This document shows positions 52,516 through 61,878 of a stretch of DNA of 64,000 bases, piece after piece. The translations under genes were made by a program, and so were the position numbers. Source of the stretch: Roseimarinus sediminis (lineage in GTDB: Bacteria; Bacteroidota; Bacteroidia; Bacteroidales; Prolixibacteraceae). The notes under the pieces are model-generated. The model did not search any database, had not been told where the DNA came from, and worked only from the letters and a program-made list of their open reading frames with translations. The stretch's first letter is position 1; each line of letters starts with the position of its first letter. The stretch covers positions 1 through 64,000 of the forward strand of contig NZ_JBNPXV010000008.1 in NCBI RefSeq assembly GCF_050433125.1, written 5' to 3'.

Positions 52516-53916
52516 ATGAAAAAATTTATGGATGAAAATTTCATGCTGAATTCAAAATCAGCTGAACGTTTGTATCATGAGTATGCAAAGGAGATGCCGA
52601 TTATCGACTATCATAATCATCTCCCCCCTCATGAAATTGCCGGTGATGTTAATTTCAAAAACCTCACCCAGATTTGGTTGTATGGCGACCACTACAAGTG
52701 GCGGGCCATGCGTGCCAACGGAATCGACGAGTCGCTGATCACCGGCAAGGCACCCGATTATGACAAGTTTGAACAGTGGGCAGCCACCGTTCCCTATACA
52801 CTGCGTAATCCGCTCTACCACTGGACCCACATGGAACTTCAGCGCTATTTCGGAATTAATGAACTCCTGAATCCCAAAACGGCAAAGGCCATTTACGATC
52901 AAAGCGAAAGCATGCTGCAGCAGCCCGATTTCTCGGTTCACAGCCTGTTGAAGCGCATGAAGGTAGACACGCTTTGCACCACCGACGATCCGGCCGATTC
53001 GCTTGAATACCACATTCAGCTTGGCCAGAACGATCCCGGCTTTAAAACCCTGCCTACCTGGCGGCCCGACAAAGCCATGAATGCCGACGATGCCACGGCT
53101 TACAACCTTTACCTCGATCAGCTGGGAGCGGCTGCCGACATCGAAATTCTCACCATCGATGATCTGCTTTCGGCTTTGCAAAAACGACACGATTTCTTCC
53201 ACGAAGTGGGTTGCCGGATTTCGGACCACGGCATCGAAGAAATTTATGCCGAAGATTTTACTGCTTCGGAAATCGACGACATCTTTGGAAAAGTAAGGGC
53301 CGGAAACCAGCTCGACCGGGAAGATCTGCTTAAATTCAAGTCATTCATGCTGCTCGAGGGAGCCAAAATGGATCATGCTTCCAACTGGACACAACAGTTC
53401 CATTATGGCGTAATGCGCAACAACAACAGCCGCATGTTTGCACAATTAGGCCCCGATACCGGTTACGACTCGATTGGCGACTTCAAAGTAGCCAAAGCCA
53501 TGGTGAAATTTTTCAACACCCTTGAAAGCAACGATCAGTTGGCCAAGACCATCATTTACAACATCAACCCCGGCGATAACGAAATGATTGCCACCATGCT
53601 GGGGAATTTCAACAAAGGCCCTGTGGCCGGAAAAATTCAGTTCGGTTCGGGCTGGTGGTTTCTAGATCAAAAGCAGGGCATGATTGAACAAATGAATTCC
53701 TTGTCGGCACTCGGACTCATCAGTAAGTTTGTGGGCATGCTCACCGACTCGCGCAGCTTCCTTTCCTTCCCGCGCCATGAGTACTTCCGCCGTATTATGT
53801 GTAACCTTTTCGGCGAAGACATGGAAAATGGCGAACTGCCCAATGATTTCGATCTGGTTGGAGGAATTGTTCAGGACATCAGCTATAACAATGCCAAAAA
53901 CTACTTCAACTTTTAA
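52516..53916 (+). CDS. uxaC: glucuronate isomerase
   Basis: Isomerises D-glucuronate to D-fructuronate and D-galacturonate to D-tagaturonate. The 466-residue amidohydrolase-fold protein starts MKKFMDENFML (a GTG at 52513 adds one codon). Motifs include the metal site DYHNHLPPHEI, CTTDDPADSLEYH and TDSRSFLSFPRHEYFRRIM. It lies downstream of the LacI gene, convergent with the DUF4861 gene, and ends in a terminator. It is not in the leftward run, which would let the regulator gene and uxaC share expression. Confidence 0.96.
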   Translation: MKKFMDENFMLNSKSAERLYHEYAKEMPIIDYHNHLPPHEIAGDVNFKNLTQIWLYGDHYKWRAMRANGIDESLITGKAPDYDKFEQWAATVPYTLRNPLYHWTHMELQRYFGINELLNPKTAKAIYDQSESMLQQPDFSVHSLLKRMKVDTLCTTDDPADSLEYHIQLGQNDPGFKTLPTWRPDKAMNADDATAYNLYLDQLGAAADIEILTIDDLLSALQKRHDFFHEVGCRISDHGIEEIYAEDFTASEIDDIFGKVRAGNQLDREDLLKFKSFMLLEGAKMDHASNWTQQFHYGVMRNNNSRMFAQLGPDTGYDSIGDFKVAKAMVKFFNTLESNDQLAKTIIYNINPGDNEMIATMLGNFNKGPVAGKIQFGSGWWFLDQKQGMIEQMNSLSALGLISKFVGMLTDSRSFLSFPRHEYFRRIMCNLFGEDMENGELPNDFDLVGGIVQDISYNNAKNYFNF

Positions 53917-53940
53917 AGGCATTTGAAAATAAGGCTTTAA

Positions 53941-53976
53941 TAGGAGGAAAATAAAATCGTTTCCTCCTATATCTTT
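53941..53976 (+). terminator. terminator of uxaC
   Basis: TAGGAGGAAA (53941-53950) pairs with TTTCCTCCTA (53960-53969), followed by TATCTTTTTTT. Confidence 0.85.
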
Positions 53977-54015
53977 TTTTAATCACTTGATGTTTTTTAC
54001 CGAAGTCCTTCAACT

Positions 54016-54046
54016 AAAAAGAGCCTGTCCTTTCGAACAAGCTCTT
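54016..54046 (-). terminator. terminator of the kduI operon
   Basis: AAGAGC (54019-54024) pairs with GCTCTT (54041-54046). On the minus strand the stem is followed by TTTTT. It is 24 nt past the DUF4861 gene's stop. Confidence 0.6.
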
Positions 54047-54069
54047 CAATACTGTTTTAATTCTCTTAC

Positions 54070-55269
54070 TTATTCAACAAGCAATTCAACTTCAAGCTGG
54101 CTGCACTCAAAGTCTACAGCCTGTTTAAAACCACTTTTAGTGGCATGTTGCTGATCTTGTTTCTCCCAGCCGGCCATGAAATAAAATTCAACTGGCTGCT
54201 GTGTTAAGGGCAATGCAGTGTAAAAGGTCTGGGTGATGCCTTCGCCTTCCTCGGGTGCGGTATACACTGTCAATTCACTTTGAGGAAGCATTATCGCCAT
54301 TCCCAGCTTTTCACCGTCAAAAGCCTGATTGTCGTGCGTATAGAAATACGAGAACTTTTCATTGCTTTGGCTGTACACCGAATCGGCGTGCAGGTTTACG
54401 ATTCCGGTGACCAGTTTGGCATCTTCGATGCCTTCGACCCATACCTGGCTTTTGTAATAGGGTTTGCCGGCTTCGATTGATATGCGGTGTTTTACATTCA
54501 CGGTTTGTCCGTCAATTTCAAGACCTTCGAAATCGAGATCAAAAATCGAACGCAGTGGTCCTTCTTTGATCAACATATACGTTCCCTTGCCACCCGGGCC
54601 AATACGATGAAGGCCTGTAGCGGTTTCCAGTGCAATGGCGCCGGATCCCAGCGAATTGCCCACCTTCAGAATATCCATTCCCCAGGGCTGTAACTCGTGA
54701 TAACTCGGTCCATCTTTTAAACCACAGCCATCGAGCGCCATGTCGCGGGTGGTTTTTCCATAAATGTCCATTCCGTTGCGTTCATCGAAATAGTTACGAA
54801 AGCCAACTACATCGTTTTCCCAACCCGGTCCTTCAAACTGAAAAACCTTCTGGGTTACATTGGTGTCGGTGGTTTTCAACCTTTCGGCTCTGGTAAACTC
54901 CTTCGAGGCGTCGTTTTTATCAGCAAAACGAATGTTGGTTTTAACCGGCATTGTTTGCGGAACAAAATCGATGGTCAACGAAAGGATCTCGCCTGCATCG
55001 AGGTCCATCTGGGTAAAAAGCTGATCCCATTTTCCATCGTTATCGATGTCGTCGAGCTGAGCAGGAAAGTTGGCTCCATCGGAAGATACGAGCAGGGCAG
55101 TTTCTCCTTCGGGAAGTGCACCCAGGCTTTTCTCCAGCATGGAACGTTCCATTTCGACTGATTTTTGAACCAGCTTAACCGAAGAGCCATTGCTTACATT
55201 GATCGATTGCTCACTGCCACAGGCAGCCAGCAATGCGATCAGACCTACAAATAAAATGTTGGTTTTCAT
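54070..55269 (-). CDS. DUF4861 domain lipoprotein
   Basis: A 399-residue protein with a lipobox ALLAACG at residues 11-17, so a periplasmic or surface lipoprotein. The rest is an all-beta DUF4861 domain, rich in Gly/Asp turns (VGFRNYFDERNGMDIYGKTTRDMALDGCGLKDG). DUF4861 proteins recur in pectin and other uronate-polysaccharide loci, but I know of no established activity to assign here. It is the last gene of the kduI operon, 2 nt after kduD. Confidence 0.8.
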   Translation of the reverse strand: MKTNILFVGLIALLAACGSEQSINVSNGSSVKLVQKSVEMERSMLEKSLGALPEGETALLVSSDGANFPAQLDDIDNDGKWDQLFTQMDLDAGEILSLTIDFVPQTMPVKTNIRFADKNDASKEFTRAERLKTTDTNVTQKVFQFEGPGWENDVVGFRNYFDERNGMDIYGKTTRDMALDGCGLKDGPSYHELQPWGMDILKVGNSLGSGAIALETATGLHRIGPGGKGTYMLIKEGPLRSIFDLDFEGLEIDGQTVNVKHRISIEAGKPYYKSQVWVEGIEDAKLVTGIVNLHADSVYSQSNEKFSYFYTHDNQAFDGEKLGMAIMLPQSELTVYTAPEEGEGITQTFYTALPLTQQPVEFYFMAGWEKQDQQHATKSGFKQAVDFECSQLEVELLVE

Positions 55270-55271
55270 AG

Positions 55272-56084
55272 CTATTCAGGTAAGTCGTTTTCACCTTTCA
55301 CATAACCAAAATTGGCCAGGATGCCGCCATCGACATAAAGTACATGACCATTTACAAAATCGCTGGCTTTCGACGCCAGGAAGAGCGCTGCATTACCAAC
55401 ATCCTCGGGTTCACCCCAACGTCCTGCCGGTGTACGTGTCATTACCAGATCGTTGAAAGGATGACCGTTGACCCTGATGGGTTCAGTTTGTGAAGTGGCG
55501 ATGTAGCCGGGTCCAATTCCGTTAATCTGTACATTGTATTTGGCCCATTCGCAGGTCATGTTTTCGGTAAGCAGTTTCAAACCACCTTTTGCTGCGGCAT
55601 AGGCTGAAACACTGTTACGGCCGTACACACTCATCATTGAACACATGTTGATGATTTTTCCGTATCGACGATCAATCATTCCGGGTGCAACCCGCTTGGC
55701 TACAATCAAAGGGGCAACCAGGTCGACATCGAGTACCTGTACAAAGTCTTCGATGGGCATGTCGAGAATTGGGATTCGCTTGATAATTCCTGCATTGTTA
55801 ACAAGAATGTCGACAGGTCCCAGATCATTTTCAATCTGACTGATTGCCTTGTCAACTTCATCCTGTTTGGTAACATTGAAAACAAGGGTATAAACATCGA
55901 TCCCGTCTTTTGCATATTCTTTTTTGCACTCGGCCAGTTTTTCTTCCGACAAATCGTTTACACACAATTTGGCGCCGGCTTTGGCCAGTGCTTTTCCAAC
56001 GGCCATACCAATGCCATGAGTACCACCGGTAACCAGTGCTACTTTACCGCTAAGGTCGAATAATTCTCCTATAAACTGATTCAT
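55272..56084 (-). CDS. kduD: 2-dehydro-3-deoxy-D-gluconate 5-dehydrogenase
   Basis: Reduces DKII (2,5-diketo-3-deoxygluconate) to KDG. The 270-residue SDR has the TGGTHGIGMAVGKAL cofactor loop, NNAGI, catalytic Ser (CSMMS) and YAAAKGG. GPGYIATSQTEPIR near residue 195 and the order after kduI support KduD over gluconate 5-dehydrogenase, though both are possible. Confidence 0.88.
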   Translation of the reverse strand: MNQFIGELFDLSGKVALVTGGTHGIGMAVGKALAKAGAKLCVNDLSEEKLAECKKEYAKDGIDVYTLVFNVTKQDEVDKAISQIENDLGPVDILVNNAGIIKRIPILDMPIEDFVQVLDVDLVAPLIVAKRVAPGMIDRRYGKIINMCSMMSVYGRNSVSAYAAAKGGLKLLTENMTCEWAKYNVQINGIGPGYIATSQTEPIRVNGHPFNDLVMTRTPAGRWGEPEDVGNAALFLASKASDFVNGHVLYVDGGILANFGYVKGENDLPE

Positions 56085-56147
56085 ATTTTTTTCATTTAAG
56101 CCATACAGAAAGCGTGAATGCCATACTGCACAGTGGTTATTATTTTA

Positions 56148-56489
56148 TTATAAGAAATCTTCACGCAGGGGCGTGAAACAATCAATGAGTTGCACATGGC
56201 CGGTGAGCCGCTGAATGGTATGGGGCACTCCCGAAGGAATGGCAAAATGATCACCGGCTTTCAGGTGCTGCTTCTCCTCATCGGCCACAAAAAGGTAGAT
56301 TTCTCCTGCCACAACATACGAAACCTGCTCGTGAGGATGAGAATGAAAGGGGTCGGGTGAAGCGGTCGGGCCATCGGTGAACTCGATGTTCACCATCATC
56401 AGCTTTTCGGTGCTGATAATGCGGCGTTCGACTCCTTCGGCCACTTTGGTGACCTCCATTTCATTGTATTTACCGACAAAATGAGCCAT
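56148..56489 (-). CDS. kdgF: KdgF-like cupin
   Basis: The 113-residue single-domain cupin has metal motif 1 PFHSHPHEQVSYVVAGE and motif 2 GDHFAIPSGVPHTIQ. KdgF proteins linearise the cyclic 4,5-unsaturated uronates released by pectin and alginate lyases to DKI, the substrate of KduI. The gene starts 1 nt after the kduI stop, which supports that role. Confidence 0.8.
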   Translation of the reverse strand: MAHFVGKYNEMEVTKVAEGVERRIISTEKLMMVNIEFTDGPTASPDPFHSHPHEQVSYVVAGEIYLFVADEEKQHLKAGDHFAIPSGVPHTIQRLTGHVQLIDCFTPLREDFL

Positions 56490-56490
56490 C

Positions 56491-57333
56491 TTACTTCAGG
56501 GTGTTGGGTTGACGTACGTCCATGTCGCCATAGTCGAGGTTTTCGCCTGCCATGCCCCAGATAAAAATATAGTTTGAAGTTCCGGCTGCGCTGTGAATAC
56601 TCCATGATGGAGAAAGCACGGCCTGCTCATTCTGCATCCAGATGTGGCGGGTTTCATCGGGCTGCCCCATGAAATGACAAACGGCCTGGCCTTCGGGTAC
56701 CTGAAAATAGAAGTAGGCTTCCATACGGCGGCTGTGGGTATGAACAGGCATGGTATTCCATACGCTGCCCTCTTTCAGTTCGGTCATTCCCATCTGCAGC
56801 TGACAGGTATCAATTACATCCTTAATCAGCAACTGGTTGATGTTGCGCTCGTTCGATGTTTTCAATGATCCCAGGTGCAACACATTGGCATCGCCAAGCG
56901 TCACCCTTTTGCTGGGATATTCCTTGTGTGCAGGAGCTGAATTAATGTAGAAATGGGCTGGATGGTTCTTGTCAAGCGATTCGAACACAACTTTTTTAGT
57001 CCCACGCCCAAGATACAGCGCATCTTTAAAGTTCAGTTCGTAGCTTTCATTTTCGGTAACTACCCTTCCGGCACCACCAACATTGATAATTCCCATTTCG
57101 CGACGCTCCAAAAAGAAGTCAGCTTTCAGATCATCGATCGGATCAAGCTCAAGCACCTTGTTCACTGGCACGGCACCACCAACAATGTAGCGGTCGTATT
57201 GTGAATAAGTCAGCGAAATCTGATCGTCTACCATGACTTTCTCAAGCAGAAATTCTTTGCGGATTCTTTCGGTATCATACTTTTTAAAGTCCTCGGGATG
57301 GACTGCATAGCGGTTTTCACTTTTTACTGTCAT
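56491..57333 (-). CDS. kduI: 5-dehydro-4-deoxy-D-glucuronate isomerase
   Basis: Isomerises DKI (4-deoxy-5-ketouronate) to DKII. The 280-residue bicupin has the zinc site His198, His200 (PVHTHSRR), Glu205 (MEAYFYF) and His247 (SIHSAAG), each two residues after the E. coli positions. It is the first gene of the kduI-kdgF-kduD-DUF4861 operon. Confidence 0.96.
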   Translation of the reverse strand: MTVKSENRYAVHPEDFKKYDTERIRKEFLLEKVMVDDQISLTYSQYDRYIVGGAVPVNKVLELDPIDDLKADFFLERREMGIINVGGAGRVVTENESYELNFKDALYLGRGTKKVVFESLDKNHPAHFYINSAPAHKEYPSKRVTLGDANVLHLGSLKTSNERNINQLLIKDVIDTCQLQMGMTELKEGSVWNTMPVHTHSRRMEAYFYFQVPEGQAVCHFMGQPDETRHIWMQNEQAVLSPSWSIHSAAGTSNYIFIWGMAGENLDYGDMDVRQPNTLK

Positions 57334-57357
57334 ATTCTTCTATTTTTTATGATTAAA

Positions 57358-57377
57358 CAAAATTGAACAATCGATTG
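57358..57377 (-). promoter_or_regulatory. operator and promoter region of the kduI operon
   Basis: CAATCGATTG (57368-57377) is a perfect palindrome with a central CG and matches both operator halves upstream of LacI regulator 2 (58464-58492). A CAATTTTG (-7-like, minus strand, 57365-57358) lies next to it. Confidence 0.7.
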
Positions 57378-57408
57378 CGCCAGTTACAGCACGAAACGAT
57401 TGCTGTTC

Positions 57409-58443
57409 TTATATTTCTTCTTTATTCCGAAGGGTCGATTCCCTGATTATTAATTTCGGCTTGTAACTTACCGAACTGGTAAACTCCTGAACCTGGTCAT
57501 TCTCAAGTCTGGCAATCAGCATTTTTGCCACGCTTCGGCCAATTTCTTCACTGTGTTGCTCCAATGTTGTTATCGCTGGTTCAACCAATTCGGTAAATGG
57601 CTCGTTGGCAAAACCGGCAATGCCTATTTGTTCGGGAATTGCTAGTCCATATTTCTTAAAAACCAGCAAAGCGCCCAGTGCCGAAAAGTCGCTGGCCGAG
57701 AAAATGGCTTCGGGGAGTTGGCCCGAACGATAAAGCTGTTCGGCCACCCGTTCACCTTCAACCCGCATCAGCACATTCTCGAAAACCATGCTGCTGTTCA
57801 CCTCAAGCCCTGCTTCATTCATGGCTTTCAGGTAGCCCTGGTAACGATCGGCATATACATTGATATGCAGGGGCCCTGTAAAATGAACGATCTTACGGTA
57901 ACCTTGTTCGATCAGGTGCCTTGTAACTTCATAGCCCCCCGAAAAATTATCGTTCATTACATGATCGGCTTCTACATTTTTCAGTACCCTGTCGAAAAAA
58001 ACAATGGGTACCTTTTCGTGCATAGCGGCCACGATGTGCTCTTCATTCAGTGTGCTTGTTGAGATGGACATGATGATGCCATCGACCCGGTTGTTGAGCA
58101 GGGTTTGGATGCTGCGGCGCTCGTTCTCATAATCTTCGTTGGTCTGACAGATCATAAGATTGTAACCCGCTGGATTGGTGATGGTTTCCATCCCGGCAAT
58201 GGCATGCGAAAAAAAGTGCCGGTTAATACGTGGTATGATCACTCCGATGAGTTTGCCCTTTCCTTTTCGCAAATTGGAAGCCAGATGATTGGGCTTATAA
58301 TTCATCTCGAGGGCCGTTCGTTTAACCAGCTCACGCGTTTTCTCACTGATGCGGCTGTAATCATTCAGCGCCCGCGAAACGGTCGATGCCGACATATTGA
58401 GCCGGGCTGCAATATCGTGTATGGTTACTTTGCGATTTTCCAC
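57409..58443 (-). CDS. LacI family transcriptional regulator 2
   Basis: The 344-residue protein begins at a GTG (58443, reads MENRKVTIHDIAARLNMSASTVSRALND). LacI HTH, hinge (PNHLASNLRKGKGKLIG) and sensor domain are intact. It is immediately upstream of the kduI operon, and the palindrome it probably recognises, CAATCGATTG, occurs both before kduI and in its own promoter. It is likely a KdgR-like repressor of unsaturated-uronate catabolism that also represses itself. Confidence 0.92.
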   Translation of the reverse strand: MENRKVTIHDIAARLNMSASTVSRALNDYSRISEKTRELVKRTALEMNYKPNHLASNLRKGKGKLIGVIIPRINRHFFSHAIAGMETITNPAGYNLMICQTNEDYENERRSIQTLLNNRVDGIIMSISTSTLNEEHIVAAMHEKVPIVFFDRVLKNVEADHVMNDNFSGGYEVTRHLIEQGYRKIVHFTGPLHINVYADRYQGYLKAMNEAGLEVNSSMVFENVLMRVEGERVAEQLYRSGQLPEAIFSASDFSALGALLVFKKYGLAIPEQIGIAGFANEPFTELVEPAITTLEQHSEEIGRSVAKMLIARLENDQVQEFTSSVSYKPKLIIRESTLRNKEEI

Positions 58444-58447
58444 AGTG

Positions 58448-58492
58448 CAAAGATAACAATTTAATGCAATCGATTGTACAAATCGATTGCAT
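58448..58492 (-). promoter_or_regulatory. double operator and promoter of LacI regulator 2
   Basis: On the minus strand the -7 element TATCTTTG (58455-58448) and a -33 TTTG (58482-58479) are 23 nt apart. CAATCGATTG (58467-58476) and AAATCGATTG (58480-58489) form two overlapping half-palindromes with centres 13 bp apart, inside a larger dyad (58464-58492). The -7 box is only 4 nt from the GTG start. Confidence 0.7.
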
Positions 58493-58565
58493 TTTTATAT
58501 AACACAAATATTCAGCCTGTTAACAAAAAGGCAGGCAGATCAATTTCGGAATCGCTTGAAAGGGA

Positions 58566-59264
58566 TTATTTCAGTTCAAAATAAAGCTGGACATTGTAAG
58601 ATAGTCTGATGGCTTCGAACTGGATATCGGGCACTTCTACAACTTCTGAAAGTGCGTCGCTTCGCTTGGCCATCATCATCATATTGGTATTGCGTACCGG
58701 ACCGTAAAAGCTTTCGTTCTCCCGAATATACAGGGCCCTTCCGATACTTTGTCCTGCCGCAGCCGCCAGGTCGGAAGCTTTTTCCTTTCCGGCTTTTACC
58801 GCATTGACCTTGACTTCACGGCGAAAATCTTCAATTTTTGAGTGATCAACGCGATCGATACCAATATTCGAAATTCCAATTTTTTCCAGCTCACGCATAA
58901 CAGCTCCCGCAGTTGGGGCATCATGAACGAGCAATTCGTATTGCTTCGAGCTGAAAATATCATCCTTCTTCAACCAGTAAGATTCAAAATTACTGGCCAG
59001 ATCCTTCATGGTAAGGTTTTCCTCTACTTTCAACTTCTTTAGCACCTCATACATTTTGTTTTCGAGGACCTCAACCGATTGTTTTCCCTTGTTGTCGACT
59101 TCCTTAATGGTGATGTTCAGATAAATTTCATCGGGGGTAAGATCCATCTCGGCCTTCCCGGTTACTTCAATGTAATTTTGATCGATAAAGTTTTTGGGGC
59201 CCTGGGCGCTTCCAATTACAGTGATCAGCATCAGCGATGCCAGTACTATTCCAAATGCTTTCAT
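58566..59264 (-). CDS. SIMPL (DUF541) domain protein
   Basis: The 232-residue protein has a signal peptide (residues 1-20, cleavage after GSA) and a SIMPL domain. The core has IEVTGKAEMDLTPDEIYLNITI, and AVKAGKEKASDLAAAAGQSIGRAL. It is probably periplasmic; function of the family is unclear, with links to oxidative stress reported. Single gene. Confidence 0.88.
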   Translation of the reverse strand: MKAFGIVLASLMLITVIGSAQGPKNFIDQNYIEVTGKAEMDLTPDEIYLNITIKEVDNKGKQSVEVLENKMYEVLKKLKVEENLTMKDLASNFESYWLKKDDIFSSKQYELLVHDAPTAGAVMRELEKIGISNIGIDRVDHSKIEDFRREVKVNAVKAGKEKASDLAAAAGQSIGRALYIRENESFYGPVRNTNMMMMAKRSDALSEVVEVPDIQFEAIRLSYNVQLYFELK

Positions 59265-59422
59265 GCTTACTATTTTTTTAGATGATTATTTCTTAAAACG
59301 AATGATGGGACAAACAAATTCTGTACCGCATCCATAAAATACCTGTACGCGCATTTCAAATGAATCGTCAGGCAGGTTCAAGATACATTAAAAGCCTAAT
59401 TGGTTGTGTTCAAGCTAAAAAA

Positions 59423-59448
59423 AAGAGCCTGAATTTCTTCAGGCTCTT
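59423..59448 (-). terminator. terminator of the M13 peptidase gene
   Basis: AAGAGCCTGAA (59423-59433) pairs perfectly with TTCAGGCTCTT (59438-59448). The minus strand continues into a T run. It is 24 nt past the stop at 59473. Confidence 0.85.
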
Positions 59449-59472
59449 ATAATTCATCTCTTTGTCAATATC

Positions 59473-61500
59473 TTACCAAATTACAGCACGCTCTTCGGGA
59501 GACAAATACATGTAATCTCCTTCGTTTACATCGAAAGCAGCATGAAACTCGGGCATGTTGCGCAGAGGCCCCAACACCCGGAAACGTCCCAGCGAGTGGA
59601 CATCTTCCTTGGTAAGTCTCAGTAATTCCTTGTCGCGCACATTACTGGCCCATAAATGAGCATACGAAAGGAAAAAACGCTGTTCGGAAGTAAAGCCGTT
59701 AATAGCTTCTGTTTTCTTACCTGCATTGCGAAAAGCCTGCAAAGAAATATTCAAACCGCCCAGGTCGGCAATATTCTCACCCAGGGTGAGTTTACCGTCG
59801 GCCTTCACCGTGTCAAGTACGTTAAAATTGTTGTACTGCTCAACCAAAACCTGTGCCCGCTCATCGAAGCGCTGTCCGTCTTCGGCTGTCCACCAGTCGT
59901 TCAGGTTTCCGTCCTTGTCATATTTACGCCCCTGATCGTCGAAACCATGGGTGATTTCATGCCCGATTACCACACCAATGGCACCATAATTCACGGCATC
60001 GTCGGCATCGAGGTAGAAGAATGGCGGCTGAAGGATGGCGGCCGGGAAGGCAATTTCGTTCATCGACGGGCTATAATAAGCATTCACCATTTGTGGTGGC
60101 ATGTACCATTCCGACTTGTCGACGGGTTGATTAATTTTACTTCGGCTGTAAGCAGCATTGAATGCCCGTGAGCGCATTACATTGGCCAGATAACTGTCGG
60201 TACCCACCTGCAGATCGGAATAGTCGCGCCACTTATCGGGGTAGCCAATTTTCACATTGATGGTCGCCAGTTTTTCGTGGGCTTTCTGTTTGGTATCGTC
60301 GCCCATCCATTCGAGCTGATCGATCCGCTCGCCCAGGGCGATGCGCAGGTTTTCAACAAGATTCACCATGCGTTCCTTGGCTTCGGGCGGGAAATAGCGC
60401 GCCACGTACAATTGACCGATTGCCTCACTGAGGGAGCTGCTGGTACGTCCCTGAACCCTCTTCCAGCGATCGCGGTTTTCTTCCTGGCCTTTCATCACTT
60501 TGCCATAGAAGTAGAAATCCTGATCGACAAAGTCGGTCGACAAATAAGAAGCTGCTGAATTGATGACATTCCAGCTCAAATAGGCCTTCCAGTCATCAAG
60601 CGCTACCTCATTCATCATGGCACTGATTTCTTTGAAGAAAACAGGCATACCAACATTAATTTCCTTTTGTCCGGGAAGATCCATGGCAGCGAAGAAGGCA
60701 TTCCAGTCGAAATCGGGCGAGAGTTCAGTCAATGCCACCAAATCCATCTTGTTATAGGTTGCATGCGGATCGCGTCTTTCAAGGCGGGTCATCGAGGCTT
60801 TGGCCAGGCGGGTTTCAAGCGCCATTACCTTTTGGGCCTTGTTAGTCGCCTGCAGTTCATCGTCGCCGGCCAGCTGAAACATTTTACTCATGTGCACCAC
60901 ATATTCCTCACGAATTTCTTCCGACCGCTTGTCGTTACTCACATAATAATCGCGGTCGCTAAGCCCCAGACCGCCCTGATAGAGCTGAGCAATCACCCAG
61001 TCGCTGTTCTGTTTGTCGGCTGAGCCAAAAAATGAAAAGAGGGTTCCATTACCACTTTGGTGATAACGAATAATGAGTTCTTCTACCTCCTTGATCGTTT
61101 GCAGCGCTTCAATCTCGTTGAGATACGGCATCATGGGTGCGGCTCCGTCGGCTTCAATTTTTACCGTATCCATGCCCGTTTTGTAGAAATCGGCGATTTT
61201 CTGGCCAATTGAACCCGGCTCATGTTTCTCTGCAGCCACTTCGTCGAAGAGTGTTTGCAATTGCTTTTCTGCCTCGTCGCGAAGCTTATCGAAACTACCA
61301 AAGCGACTCTTGTCACCCGGAAGCGGATTCATTGCTTTCCAGCCACCGTTGGCATACTGGTCAAAGTCGTGTGCCGGATCAACCGACAGGTCCAGATTCG
61401 CGGGATCGATTCCCTTTGGCTCTTCTTTTGGATTACAGGCAGAAAAGAGAACTGCCGTTAAGATCATCATCATAAAAGATACAATGCTAATTTTCTTCAT
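59473..61500 (-). CDS. pepO: M13 family metallopeptidase (PepO-like)
   Basis: The 675-residue neprilysin-type zinc endopeptidase has a lipobox signal (FSACN, residues 18-22), so it is lipid-anchored in the envelope. The zinc site is GHEITHGFDDQG (HExxH) with third ligand Glu in GENIADLGGL, and substrate-binding VNAYYSPSMNEIAFPAAILQPPFF precedes it. The C-terminus ends in AVIW, short of the usual CxxW. It degrades small peptides. Confidence 0.94.
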   Translation of the reverse strand: MKKISIVSFMMMILTAVLFSACNPKEEPKGIDPANLDLSVDPAHDFDQYANGGWKAMNPLPGDKSRFGSFDKLRDEAEKQLQTLFDEVAAEKHEPGSIGQKIADFYKTGMDTVKIEADGAAPMMPYLNEIEALQTIKEVEELIIRYHQSGNGTLFSFFGSADKQNSDWVIAQLYQGGLGLSDRDYYVSNDKRSEEIREEYVVHMSKMFQLAGDDELQATNKAQKVMALETRLAKASMTRLERRDPHATYNKMDLVALTELSPDFDWNAFFAAMDLPGQKEINVGMPVFFKEISAMMNEVALDDWKAYLSWNVINSAASYLSTDFVDQDFYFYGKVMKGQEENRDRWKRVQGRTSSSLSEAIGQLYVARYFPPEAKERMVNLVENLRIALGERIDQLEWMGDDTKQKAHEKLATINVKIGYPDKWRDYSDLQVGTDSYLANVMRSRAFNAAYSRSKINQPVDKSEWYMPPQMVNAYYSPSMNEIAFPAAILQPPFFYLDADDAVNYGAIGVVIGHEITHGFDDQGRKYDKDGNLNDWWTAEDGQRFDERAQVLVEQYNNFNVLDTVKADGKLTLGENIADLGGLNISLQAFRNAGKKTEAINGFTSEQRFFLSYAHLWASNVRDKELLRLTKEDVHSLGRFRVLGPLRNMPEFHAAFDVNEGDYMYLSPEERAVIW

Positions 61501-61642
61501 TTGTTGCTATCATTAAAGTTTTGCGGCAGATACAAAGCTGCCTAGTCGTGTAATTTCAGATTATCTGACACTAAAATTCAGAATAATTACAAAGATAGAA
61601 GAACAATTGTTCCCTGCTACTGCCAGATATCAGCTAAAAAAA

Positions 61643-61666
61643 ACCATCCCGGGAATGCGGGATGGT
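61643..61666 (-). terminator. hairpin in the amt downstream region
   Basis: ACCATCCC (61643-61650) pairs with GGGATGGT (61659-61666), with an A run before it (T run on the minus strand). It is about 210 nt past the amt stop and may be the operon's final terminator. The gap 61501-61878 contains no gene. Confidence 0.65.
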
Positions 61667-61787
61667 CTGGAAACGGGAAAAAAGGGAAACACTTCATTTG
61701 GGATCTTCAGAAACCCTGTTAAGTGACATTTGGGATTTTACTTTCAGTATTTACAATCTTCCTTATCTTAAACTTATCTTAAAAAAT

Positions 61788-61869
61788 GGTCATTGCCTAT
61801 TGCCAACAAAGCATGCAAACTGGTCTCAAAACTAATCTCTCACTCACAACACGCAATAGCGCAATGACC
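61788..61869. repeat. inverted repeat near the amt stop
   Basis: GGTCATTGCCTATTGC (61788-61803) and GCAATAGCGCAATGACC (61853-61869) are inverted copies with one extra base, separated by 49 nt. It ends 9 nt before the amt stop codon. It could be an mRNA-end structure or a small mobile remnant. Confidence 0.5.
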
Positions 61870-61878
61870 CTAAACTTA

